Below, piece after piece: positions 26,401 through 34,733 of a DNA stretch of 64,000 nucleotides. The translations under genes were made by a program, and so were the position numbers. Within the stretch, counting starts at the first letter, position 1. Each line of letters begins with the position of its first letter. This stretch comes from Acholeplasmatales bacterium (GTDB taxonomy: Bacteria; Bacillota_I; Bacilli_A; Acholeplasmatales; Anaeroplasmataceae): assembly GCA_900770055.1 (NCBI GenBank), contig CAAGJD010000129.1, positions 1 through 64,000 of the forward strand, written 5' to 3'. The notes beneath the pieces were generated by a model. It was not told the DNA's origin, made no database searches, and saw only the letters and a program-made list of their open reading frames with translations.

Positions 26401-28440
26401 CCTGCTATAGGAAGCACTGAATGGAAAGAAAAAAATAAAGCTCGTAAAGAGTGGATAAAAGAAAATACTGAAGTAAAGAAAACTAGAATTGGAGGTATAA
26501 CGTATATTCCACTTATAAGTAAATACCCATCAAAATACAATTCTCTAAATGAAACCCAAAAAGAGTTTTATGATAAGTGGATGAGTCTTAAATTAGAATT
26601 AGATAATCTTATAGGTAGTCAGCATACTCATCTTACCAACACTATTAAGATTAGAAAGAGTGGTATTGAAAGACTAAAAGGAGCTATGAGTGGCGAAGCT
26701 ATTAGTAACTTTATTGAAAGCACTAAAGCTAAAATGATAAAAAGTTTTGATGATGATATTACTTATAAAGATGCTAAAGGTATTAGAGGATTTGATGGTA
26801 GGGAAGTTATGAAATTACCCTTATATTATGTATATGGAGGTAAAGGGAATCAAGATGACTTATCTACTGATGTAATAGGCACTCTTATTGCTTATGCTAA
26901 TATGGCATATAATTATGACGCAATGAATCAAGTAGTTAATCCCCTTGAAATAGGTAGAGAAATAGTTATTAAAAATAGAAAAATAAATGCTACTAAAGGT
27001 GATAAACAACTATTTGAAACATTTAGATATGCAGGAAGAACAATTAAAAATCCTATTTATGAAGATACTCAGGCATCAAACTTTAGGAAGGCTATTGATG
27101 ATTTTTTTGAATCTAAAATATATAACAGGTATTTAAAAGATGCAGGAGAAATTGCAGGTATAGATATTAATAAGGGAGCTAATATATTGCTTAAATTAGG
27201 AAGTACTGTTCAATTAGGTTTTAATCTTCTTGCTAATCTAGCTAATGTGGGTACTGGTATAGCTATGCAAAATATAGAAGCTGCTGCTGGTGAGTTTTTT
27301 AATGCCAGAGAATTAGCAGCTGCTGATCTTATATTTGCTAAAGAAATGCCTGCATATTTAGGAGATATAGGACAAAGAACTACTAAGAGTAAACTTGCCC
27401 TATTTGACCAAATGTTTGATGTAAGACAAAACTTTAAGTCTAAAATAAAGAAAACAAACTTCTTAAATAAAACTATTCTTACTAGAATATTTGGACCTGG
27501 AATACAATATATAGGTCAAGATGCTGGAGACCATTGGTTATATAATAGAACTGCAATAGCAATAGCAAAAAGACATAAACTTAAGGACGCTAATGGCAAT
27601 GAGATTTCTTTATGGGATGCTCTTGAAGAAGTTCCTATTGATGCAAATAATCCAAATGCAGGTAACAAATTAGTTCTAAAAGACGGCGTAACAAATGCAG
27701 ATGGGAGTAGATTCTCTGTAAAAGATATATCAGAAATAAGTGGGCATATGAGATATGTTAATCAACACTTATTTGGTATATATAATGACGAGGACTCCAT
27801 AGCTGCAAGAAGAGTGATTTGGGGTAGATTTTTAATGCAATACAGAGATTGGATACCTGCTCAATTTAGATATAGATTTGGTGCTAGAACAAGCAATTTA
27901 GAGAAAGGTGGTGGAGTAGAAGGTTACTATAGCACTACTGGAAGGTTTGCTAAACAAATCTATGATGAACTAAAGCATGGAGAAAAAACTATAGGACAAG
28001 TATGGAATGACTTAGATGATTATGAGAGAGCCAATGTAAAAAGAGCTGTTGCAGAAGTAACACAGTTAGCAGTAATGACATCTATAGCTTCTTTACTTGG
28101 AGGTGAAGATAAAGATAGACCTTGGGCATTAAGAGTTATATCATATTGGGCTGCTAGAGAAAAAACAGAATTAGGTGCTTTGGTGCCATTTATCCAAATG
28201 CCTAATGAAATTATTAAAATTGCAAAGTCTCCATTTGCTGCAACTAATGTTATTGATGATATAACAGGTCTTACTGGATTACTTTGGCCCCCTAATTACT
28301 TTGATACTATAGAATCAGGTGATTATAAAGACCATAGTACTGCATATAAAGATTTTATGAAATCACCATTAACATTATGGTATAGAACTATAAAGAGAAT
28401 GACTGAACCTGAAAAATCTGAAAAGTTCTTTAATCAATAA
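23497..28440 (+). CDS. Large virion-associated protein with PD-(D/E)XK nuclease domain
   Basis: A 1647-residue protein co-transcribed with the RNA polymerase. Around residue 208 it has EEFAHFI, which looks like a zincin helix (HExxH) whose first His is replaced by Glu208. At residues about 630-740 there is a RecB-like nuclease core: Asp666 (GTLDLLG), Asp680-Met-Lys682 (YDMKTHR) and Gln699...Tyr703 (QLSLY). The remainder is long helical sequence, with a hydrophobic patch near residues 1230-1260 (LLKLGSTVQLGFNLLANLA). By context it should be packaged and perhaps injected. The nuclease could process host or incoming DNA. Domain calls are from visible motifs; packaging is inferred from synteny with other crAss-like phages. 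Confidence 0.72.
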   Translation: MKKGCIYTPERGRETFIKLSKTFGRKRAVEIYGKITGSDFQRVFGDSVSFDETGVPTFESIMQLKEMQDFIGQASMADYLNKQQPHVDDTLANVSFLTKKAEEFNNNNEDYIAIVDYDSKGGLTLDIQPRNEETIAIASNQQAIQKINERASEILAPLGISIDMLDSYQTSVGRVGLTEFTKSKNIADGFSVLMAVANNMEGSNAISEEFAHFIIGVMREKPLIERSINYLKDESHAREVLGEEFDDVYEYYDGNMDLVAEEAAGHIFKQALLDRINKTDTVKSTLFKRMANFIINLFKRLNPAYYQDSINRIYKDYSKLADKVLSGKITIKKSDIQKARREASFNALSERGKVQIKILKDIIERAYKSAALQDNLDDINKGDITQKSAARKFAEQVKDAITRHVKEEETMAAIAEFLTLAQENINGLFNQISNLEGKSAKDKFTILRNALTTIQSYQETINELEATTSEEYMSDEAIAGQQFIVSDMSNSLEEFEVDNEELPIDTTNKSASEIANIIQEESNKWQLSDDETHYQNTETGAKSTRVTKTIEADKEGEAFNPKDPWATPSTNIGTGMDELTRDFLENKITKEAGGNYTINGKQLDEIYPNATREALNKFVKQLEELRNNLTAKGITLISRDIIANGTIDTIDGTGKVHTVNVAGTLDLLGYDANGNWYIYDMKTHRGIVDSKKEKKWRRQLSLYKQFLENKYGIKVKEMGIIPIKVEYPVPEGYGNGTTKYTVSNESNAPEYSGRRNNQLIANGSEFKDANPVLEEIKPIKEIDLDIQYRKLANDHTNGMGGGRELLVKAVANTRKLYGEFCKNFSEKAVPEFLEFLKPFVGENIIIADESCPGKFKTVSIKSIIESSKSDVTLMQRWFTSMADNPDALLQIFDKVVKRQKDESRIKTIEKAQEILALGKQYEKLGITSYNWMFEEDKKNYINKEYDLAAYNKAKEAKLKELDSQYGERPAIGSTEWKEKNKARKEWIKENTEVKKTRIGGITYIPLISKYPSKYNSLNETQKEFYDKWMSLKLELDNLIGSQHTHLTNTIKIRKSGIERLKGAMSGEAISNFIESTKAKMIKSFDDDITYKDAKGIRGFDGREVMKLPLYYVYGGKGNQDDLSTDVIGTLIAYANMAYNYDAMNQVVNPLEIGREIVIKNRKINATKGDKQLFETFRYAGRTIKNPIYEDTQASNFRKAIDDFFESKIYNRYLKDAGEIAGIDINKGANILLKLGSTVQLGFNLLANLANVGTGIAMQNIEAAAGEFFNARELAAADLIFAKEMPAYLGDIGQRTTKSKLALFDQMFDVRQNFKSKIKKTNFLNKTILTRIFGPGIQYIGQDAGDHWLYNRTAIAIAKRHKLKDANGNEISLWDALEEVPIDANNPNAGNKLVLKDGVTNADGSRFSVKDISEISGHMRYVNQHLFGIYNDEDSIAARRVIWGRFLMQYRDWIPAQFRYRFGARTSNLEKGGGVEGYYSTTGRFAKQIYDELKHGEKTIGQVWNDLDDYERANVKRAVAEVTQLAVMTSIASLLGGEDKDRPWALRVISYWAAREKTELGALVPFIQMPNEIIKIAKSPFAATNVIDDITGLTGLLWPPNYFDTIESGDYKDHSTAYKDFMKSPLTLWYRTIKRMTEPEKSEKFFNQ

Positions 28441-28490
28441 ATAAAATAAAAGGGAAGTAGAAATTAATCTACTTCCCTAATTTTTTTTAC
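28441..28490. terminator. Bidirectional terminator between convergent operons
   Basis: AGGGAAGTAGA (28451-28461) pairs perfectly with TCTACTTCCCT (28468-28478). The plus strand has eight T residues just after it (28481-28488), and the minus strand reads TTTATTTTAT on its far side (28450-28441). It ends both the RNA polymerase operon and, in part, the opposing cargo operon. Confidence 0.88.
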
Positions 28491-28497
28491 TTTACTT

Positions 28498-31400
28498 TTA
28501 CATACAGTGTAATAAGATTTCTTTTTGATCTGTATTTAATGCTTCATAATCCTTCTCTGTTACTTTTCTTAATGCTAAATATTCTTTCTCTTCTTGAGAT
28601 AAATTATCATAAGCAACTTTATTAGCTCTATGTACTAATAATTCTTGTTTGAAAGTATCAGCTTTCATAAAAGTACCATTAGCTATAGATTTTTGTTTAA
28701 TGGCTTCCATTTCTGAAGTTTCCATAAACTTTTCTTTTGTAGTTATAGTTTTTTCTTTTCTAGTAGTCATCCTTCCTCTATAAATACTGTAGAAAAGAGT
28801 ATCAAGATATTGTTCTCTACCTAATATACCATTAAAAATGTTTTTAAGTTTTCTAAAAATAGCTCTTATTCTACCTAATAGTGATTTATTTGGTTGAGTA
28901 ATATTCATTCTCTCTTGACCATTCATAAATGCCCTAAAAGATTCTGCTAATTTTTCTTCAAGTTCCAACTCTGAAAGATTTCCCCATTTATTTTTAGCAG
29001 CTCTAAACATACTTTTTTTCTCGAAGTCATTAAGTAGGAAATCAACTACATAGTGGAAAGCTTCATGATAAGCAGTACCTATAGGTGCTATATCACTTAA
29101 ATAAAGAATACCATCCCTAAAGGCACCAAATGCCTCTATAGGATTTCCATCATTATCTATAGCATCAATCATTCCTTCTACTATAACTATTCTATTTTCA
29201 TCAGCTAATGCAGGGAATAACTGCTTACAGTGCTCTATAGCCTGATTTAATTGGTCTTCAGTGGATATATTTTCTTGTTGTCTTTCTTTTGTTGCCAACA
29301 TATGCTTAGCAGTTCCTCCAAATTTTCTTCCCTTTCTTCCTTTTCTTCCTACAGAAGTGCCTTCTAGCCCACCACCTCTTGTATTAGGTATAAAAGCTGT
29401 AAGTGCTACTTCTGGTGAAGATGATAAATTTACAGTAACTCCCTTTGTAGAATCTTCTAATAACGCTTTTACTTTTTCTATAACTTCAGGGTCTGTAACT
29501 ATCTCATCGTCTGTTTTTACTACTCCTTCAGCAGTTACAGTATACTCAGTGCCATTAACGGTAATAGTACTAGTACTAGGTTTAGTACCAAAGAGTCTTC
29601 TAGGGTCATTTTTAGATGAAGAAGCTTTTCTTTCTTCTTTTTTAGCAGCTTCTTTCTTTTCTATATTAGTTGGTTCATAAGTAAACCAATCATTTATAGT
29701 GTGTTGACCCCGTTCTCCTACCATAAGATTAGTGTGTAGATACTTACTCATATTCTTAATATAATCAGTATCTGTTAATTTATTTTTGTCTATATTAGTA
29801 GTCAGACCATTAGCTTTAGAGATATATCTAATTGCATTGATAGCATCAGATTTATTTATTACTCCATTCTTGAGCTTAATAGTATAATACATTCTTTTAC
29901 CTTGAGAGTCAAGATAATTTATAGATATTCTATCAGCTTTACTTAGATCATTTACATCTATAGATTCCTTAGCTATAGTATCATAATATTGGAAATTAAT
30001 ATGAATATCTCTTATAGGTAACCACTTTTGTAGGGCATGAGCATTAGTACCCCAATCAGCAATAGATTCTCCACATTTAACAAGAGCTTCTGCTGCTTGT
30101 TGCATATACCAATCTTCATTGCTAAGAGAATTAATAGGTGTAGAATAACATAATGCAGGAATAAGATTTCCATTATTAGCAGGTATCATTACATATATTT
30201 GGCCTCCTAATCTACCTTCAGGCTGTCTTACATTATTATCCCTATTAACATTACCTGTAGTAATTTGACCAGTTTTACTATTGACCCAACCAATTATAGG
30301 TGTATTACTGCCAAATATTTCACTGACAGTATTCTCTTTACTACTAATAGGTAGAGTGCCCCCCACTAGAGACTCTACTTTAGTCTTTATTGTAGATGCA
30401 GTATTATTAATTATAGTATTATATAACTCTCTTTGAGCTTCTACAGTAAGATCCTTTTTATTAGGATCTTTCTTTATAGCCCCATCATAAGCATCAAAGT
30501 CCAACTGTGATTTAATAGTGCCTATAACTTGGTCTCCCACTTTCATTACTACTACTGGAACTCCTGCATTTTCTTTTTTTGATAATTCAGCATCTAATTC
30601 AAATGTAACTTCATCACCTGGTTTAAGTTGGTGGCTTACATAATTAAATGCCCCCTTAGCTTTTAAGAAATTATGGACAGCAGTAATATATTTCATGAAT
30701 TCATTCTTATCTACTCCAGCAGGTATTTTATCAGGATGTGCTGTATAATAATCTATAGGACTCATATTATCTACTGCATGTAGATAATATTCAGATATTT
30801 GAGGTCTGTTACCATACCCTTTTTTACCTAACTCTATACTACCTGATTGCTTTTTATTATTTTCTGGCTTCCATTCTTCCTTTCTAGTCTTCTTATTATG
30901 AAGCATAATATCAGTATCTTCTTCTATAGGGGGAGTTAAAGTATTATCATTTGGCGGAGTTAGGTCATTTTCTGCAGGAGGAGTGAAGTCTTGTGGTAAT
31001 TCATCTCCAGTATTTCCTTCTTTAGGAATTTCTCCCTTTTCTCTTTGTTTTTCTATCTCCTTTTCTATTTCCTTTTGTCTTTTTCTATCAGCTTCCTGTT
31101 GCTTTTCTTTCCTTTCAAGAGATGCCGCTATATTTGATAAATTAGTATTAAAAAATTCTGCCAGCTGCTCTTCTGCCTTAGTAAGTAAATCATCTTTTAC
31201 TCTTTCATCTGTATCATCATCTAAGAGATTATCTGCCATTTCCTGTATAATACCATCATTAAGAGAATCATTTATAGCACTGGCTAATTCTTGAATATTT
31301 TCAATATCTTTAGATTCCTTAGCCATAATGCTTTTAGCAATATTCTTTAAATCATCATCCATATCAGACTCATCAATAGCCTCTCCAAGACTAATAATAC

Positions 31401-34400
31401 CATCTCTAAGTTTAAGAGCCTTTTTTAATTTCTCTTTTTGTGCTTCTCCAAGAGAGTTCATGAATTTACTCATACCTCCCATATTATTAATATCACCCTC
31501 ATTTTCTTCTAAGAATTTTACTATTTCTCCTGTAGAAGCATCCCAATTAAATCTTTCTGCAACAGTTTTAGCTGCTTTATTAGTTATATATGTTTCATTA
31601 GCAGCATCTACTTTTGCATGTGCTTGATCTATCTTTTCAGGATTCTTTTTATATTCATTAAGTAATTTATTATATTTACTATAAGCTTCTCCTATCTTAG
31701 TTAAGTCATCTAACATTTTCTTAATAGGCGCTTTTTGGTCGGCAGTATAAGTTAAATTTGCATCAATAAATGAACTTATAGAATTTTGTAAATATTTACC
31801 TAAAGGCATTTTAATCTTAGAACCATCTTCTTTTTTTAATTCTATTTCTTTATCTGATGCTAAGTATTTGGCAAGTACTATACCATATCTAGCATTTTCT
31901 GTACCAGATTCAGCCTCTTTTGCAGACATAGAGGCTATATCTTCTAATACATCTATAATAGTCTGTCCTGCCTTTAAGAAGTTTTTAGTAGCTCTTATAT
32001 TACCACCATATAATGCCTTTTGTTCTGCTGATAATTTTAATTCATCTGCATAATCCAATAAATTTTCAATAATTTTAATAGACTCTTTAAATTTAGGATT
32101 TCTTAAAGCAATATTTATAAAATCTTTAAGATTTCCAGACATAGAGGCTGCTCTTCTTTCCCAATCTTTCATTCTTACCTTATACCAAGTAAGAGTGGTA
32201 AGCTGCTCATCAGTATAAACACCTCCAGTAGTATTATCTATTTCATCTTGAGCTTCTGAAATATCATCAATAATTTGATTTATTTTCTTAGCTCTTTTTT
32301 GAATATCTGTTTTAATCTCATCAGCAGACATCATGGTAGTCTCATCACCTGCTACCTTAATAAATGGAGATTGGATTATATTAGTAGAATTATTTATTCT
32401 GTCGTAAAGATTATCTATTTGCTTCTGTAAATTCTCTATTTTCTTTTCAGCTTCTTGCCTTGCTTTTATAAAAGTATTATATTTTTTAGTAGCATTACTA
32501 TTTCCGGGACCGCCTAAATCATAAGAAGCTTGAAGTACTTTACTATATGCCTCTTCTCCAAATCTAGTTTCATAATCTTCCCTTGCAGCAGCTAACTGGT
32601 TTTCTAATGCTTCTATTTGTTTATTATTTTCATTAATATTCGCATTTAAAGCACTATATTGTTTTTTTGTCATTTCTACTATTTGGTCTATATCTTCCTG
32701 CTTAAAAAGCTCTGTATTTGCCAATGCTGCTTTAAGTAGATCTAATCTATTTCCTTTTTTAAAGTACATAATATCTTCAAAAGCAGCAGCAGTTTCAGCA
32801 TTTTTAAAATCTAATTCTGATTCTTCTGCTACAGCTTTCTCCATCATATCACTGAAATGTGTTTGGGCAACAAGATGCTTGAATCTATTTTGAAAATTAG
32901 GGTCTTTAAGAGTTTTAGTAATATGAGCAGCTGTTCTTTCTGCACCTTCTAAGTCTTTAAGTTGGTCTCTTATTTCGGTAAATAAACCCCCTGACATACC
33001 AACTAATTTACCTCTACCTAACCATGTTTGATCTGTAGAATTAGCTTTTTTACCAATTGTGGGTGAACCTAAAATACCTGTAATAGCACCTATAAAACCT
33101 TCCTCCCATTTATTAGGATCTCCATAAGTACTATCTATACCTTGCCCTATAGAGTTCATTAAACTCAATACCTTTTGCTTAGCTTCAGGATGTACTTGTG
33201 CATTATATATATTATCTACATCATCTTGATAATATAAACCTGATGCTAAAGCTGCTGCTCCTTGGGCCATTTCCTCATTGCCCTCTTTAATAGGGCCTTT
33301 AAGAATGGCTCTACCATAAGCACCTAATTTACCCCCAGTATAACTTGCTTGTGCTTCTTCTACTAACGCTTTTTCCTCAGCAGATAGTCCTCTATAACCT
33401 GTTTTTTCTGCCCTTTGTACTATCTCTTCTAGCCTCTTTAATGCACCCTCATCACCAGCTTTAACAGCTGCTTTAGCATCTGCTAATGCTTGTTTAGTAG
33501 CTCTAGTTATTGTTTTAGCTTCATTTCTTGCTGCTCTCCATCCTCCAGCATATAATTTACCAAAAGTAACTACATCTCCTGCCCAAAGAATAGGTAAATT
33601 AAATAATAAATCTGCATTACCCATCTTTGTTCTGTCTTCTTCTATTTGTTTATAGGCAGCATCTCTGCCCTTATCTAGTCTATCAATAGTTGATTTTAGT
33701 TTAGCATAATCACTATCAAATTTATATTCTTCTTGAGCTTTATTTAGTTCTGTTTGATAAATATCATCAATTCTTTGCTTCTGTGATTTAGCCCAATCAT
33801 TTGAATTAGATACAGCTTCTATAGTACCTTCTGCTTGAGCATTAAAAAAAGAACCAATTAAACTTTTGGTAGCTCTAGTAGCATTACTACTTTCCATAGC
33901 TAGAGCACCTTTGGCCATTAACAGTCTAGCTACTTTTCCCTCTTTACCACCTTTTATTGCTTGACCTAATCCTTTAAACATGGCTTGAGTTTTATTTGAA
34001 GCTCCTAATGTTTCAGCAGCAGATCCTAGTCCTTTTAGAGCACCTAAATATTTAGCAGTAAGAGAAATTCCTTTAGTATATAATCCTCCACTATAAGCAG
34101 CTCCTACCATAAATCCTAAGTTCTTTACAAACTTATCAAATAGAGTATTAGCACTAAAAAACGCATCTGCACTCCATGGATTTTCTTGCTGAAATTGTGT
34201 ATAATAATTAGGAAGTTCTTTTTCTGCTACTTCGTTAATTTTAGCCATTGCTTGAGTTACAGGATTATCCCATATACCTGACCATCTACCTTCAGATACA
34301 GCTGTATATACACCATCAAGAAGTCCTGCAGTACCATCTACAAATGTAGTACCTGCAAGTATACCCCCTTTAATAATACCAGCAGCAGCCTGTGCATACC

Positions 34401-34728
34401 AAGGCTGATTTTCTGCTCTTATATCTTTATAATGCTGCAATCTATAAAGATTATAAGAATCGGGGTCAAACATAGAAGAACCTATATCTTCTCCCACATT
34501 TAATTCTTCTGGAGTATATTCTCTGTCTTGAGTAGCGGCAATACTACTTTGGTATTGCGGCATATAACTAAAGTCAGTATTATTTATAGCATAATCCAAT
34601 GCTTCAGGAGAAGCACTAAAGCCTGCTTGATTAGCAAGCTGTAGTGCTCTATATCCTAAAGGCCCTGTTTTTCTTGTATCAATTACTTCTGGCTTTGTAG
34701 CCTTAGTTGTTGTTGTTTTTTTAGCCAT
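28498..34728 (-). CDS. Giant virion-associated protein with zinc-peptidase motif
   Basis: A 2076-residue protein, last gene of the minus-strand cargo operon. Residues about 90-260 contain glycine/alanine-rich hydrophobic stretches that could interact with membranes. The middle has long charged coiled-coil segments. A proline linker near residues 1240-1275 repeats a D/TxTPP unit three times. The C-terminal part has a GRKGRKGRK tract, then His1888-Glu-Ala-Phe-His1892 (HEAFH) in GTAYHEAFHYVV, a zincin metallopeptidase motif. By synteny with other crAss-like phages it is probably packaged cargo; the peptidase could act on host envelope or other cargo during ejection. Peptidase activity is predicted, not shown. 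Confidence 0.75.
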   Translation of the reverse strand: MAKKTTTTKATKPEVIDTRKTGPLGYRALQLANQAGFSASPEALDYAINNTDFSYMPQYQSSIAATQDREYTPEELNVGEDIGSSMFDPDSYNLYRLQHYKDIRAENQPWYAQAAAGIIKGGILAGTTFVDGTAGLLDGVYTAVSEGRWSGIWDNPVTQAMAKINEVAEKELPNYYTQFQQENPWSADAFFSANTLFDKFVKNLGFMVGAAYSGGLYTKGISLTAKYLGALKGLGSAAETLGASNKTQAMFKGLGQAIKGGKEGKVARLLMAKGALAMESSNATRATKSLIGSFFNAQAEGTIEAVSNSNDWAKSQKQRIDDIYQTELNKAQEEYKFDSDYAKLKSTIDRLDKGRDAAYKQIEEDRTKMGNADLLFNLPILWAGDVVTFGKLYAGGWRAARNEAKTITRATKQALADAKAAVKAGDEGALKRLEEIVQRAEKTGYRGLSAEEKALVEEAQASYTGGKLGAYGRAILKGPIKEGNEEMAQGAAALASGLYYQDDVDNIYNAQVHPEAKQKVLSLMNSIGQGIDSTYGDPNKWEEGFIGAITGILGSPTIGKKANSTDQTWLGRGKLVGMSGGLFTEIRDQLKDLEGAERTAAHITKTLKDPNFQNRFKHLVAQTHFSDMMEKAVAEESELDFKNAETAAAFEDIMYFKKGNRLDLLKAALANTELFKQEDIDQIVEMTKKQYSALNANINENNKQIEALENQLAAAREDYETRFGEEAYSKVLQASYDLGGPGNSNATKKYNTFIKARQEAEKKIENLQKQIDNLYDRINNSTNIIQSPFIKVAGDETTMMSADEIKTDIQKRAKKINQIIDDISEAQDEIDNTTGGVYTDEQLTTLTWYKVRMKDWERRAASMSGNLKDFINIALRNPKFKESIKIIENLLDYADELKLSAEQKALYGGNIRATKNFLKAGQTIIDVLEDIASMSAKEAESGTENARYGIVLAKYLASDKEIELKKEDGSKIKMPLGKYLQNSISSFIDANLTYTADQKAPIKKMLDDLTKIGEAYSKYNKLLNEYKKNPEKIDQAHAKVDAANETYITNKAAKTVAERFNWDASTGEIVKFLEENEGDINNMGGMSKFMNSLGEAQKEKLKKALKLRDGIISLGEAIDESDMDDDLKNIAKSIMAKESKDIENIQELASAINDSLNDGIIQEMADNLLDDDTDERVKDDLLTKAEEQLAEFFNTNLSNIAASLERKEKQQEADRKRQKEIEKEIEKQREKGEIPKEGNTGDELPQDFTPPAENDLTPPNDNTLTPPIEEDTDIMLHNKKTRKEEWKPENNKKQSGSIELGKKGYGNRPQISEYYLHAVDNMSPIDYYTAHPDKIPAGVDKNEFMKYITAVHNFLKAKGAFNYVSHQLKPGDEVTFELDAELSKKENAGVPVVVMKVGDQVIGTIKSQLDFDAYDGAIKKDPNKKDLTVEAQRELYNTIINNTASTIKTKVESLVGGTLPISSKENTVSEIFGSNTPIIGWVNSKTGQITTGNVNRDNNVRQPEGRLGGQIYVMIPANNGNLIPALCYSTPINSLSNEDWYMQQAAEALVKCGESIADWGTNAHALQKWLPIRDIHINFQYYDTIAKESIDVNDLSKADRISINYLDSQGKRMYYTIKLKNGVINKSDAINAIRYISKANGLTTNIDKNKLTDTDYIKNMSKYLHTNLMVGERGQHTINDWFTYEPTNIEKKEAAKKEERKASSSKNDPRRLFGTKPSTSTITVNGTEYTVTAEGVVKTDDEIVTDPEVIEKVKALLEDSTKGVTVNLSSSPEVALTAFIPNTRGGGLEGTSVGRKGRKGRKFGGTAKHMLATKERQQENISTEDQLNQAIEHCKQLFPALADENRIVIVEGMIDAIDNDGNPIEAFGAFRDGILYLSDIAPIGTAYHEAFHYVVDFLLNDFEKKSMFRAAKNKWGNLSELELEEKLAESFRAFMNGQERMNITQPNKSLLGRIRAIFRKLKNIFNGILGREQYLDTLFYSIYRGRMTTRKEKTITTKEKFMETSEMEAIKQKSIANGTFMKADTFKQELLVHRANKVAYDNLSQEEKEYLALRKVTEKDYEALNTDQKEILLHCM

Positions 34729-34733
34729 ATTTA

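Noticed and set aside
29261..32053. Several plus-strand frames of 60-140 codons opposite the 2076-residue gene
   Set aside because: They are Ser/Phe-rich mirror sequences of the long coding strand, without ribosome-binding sites or recognisable domains.
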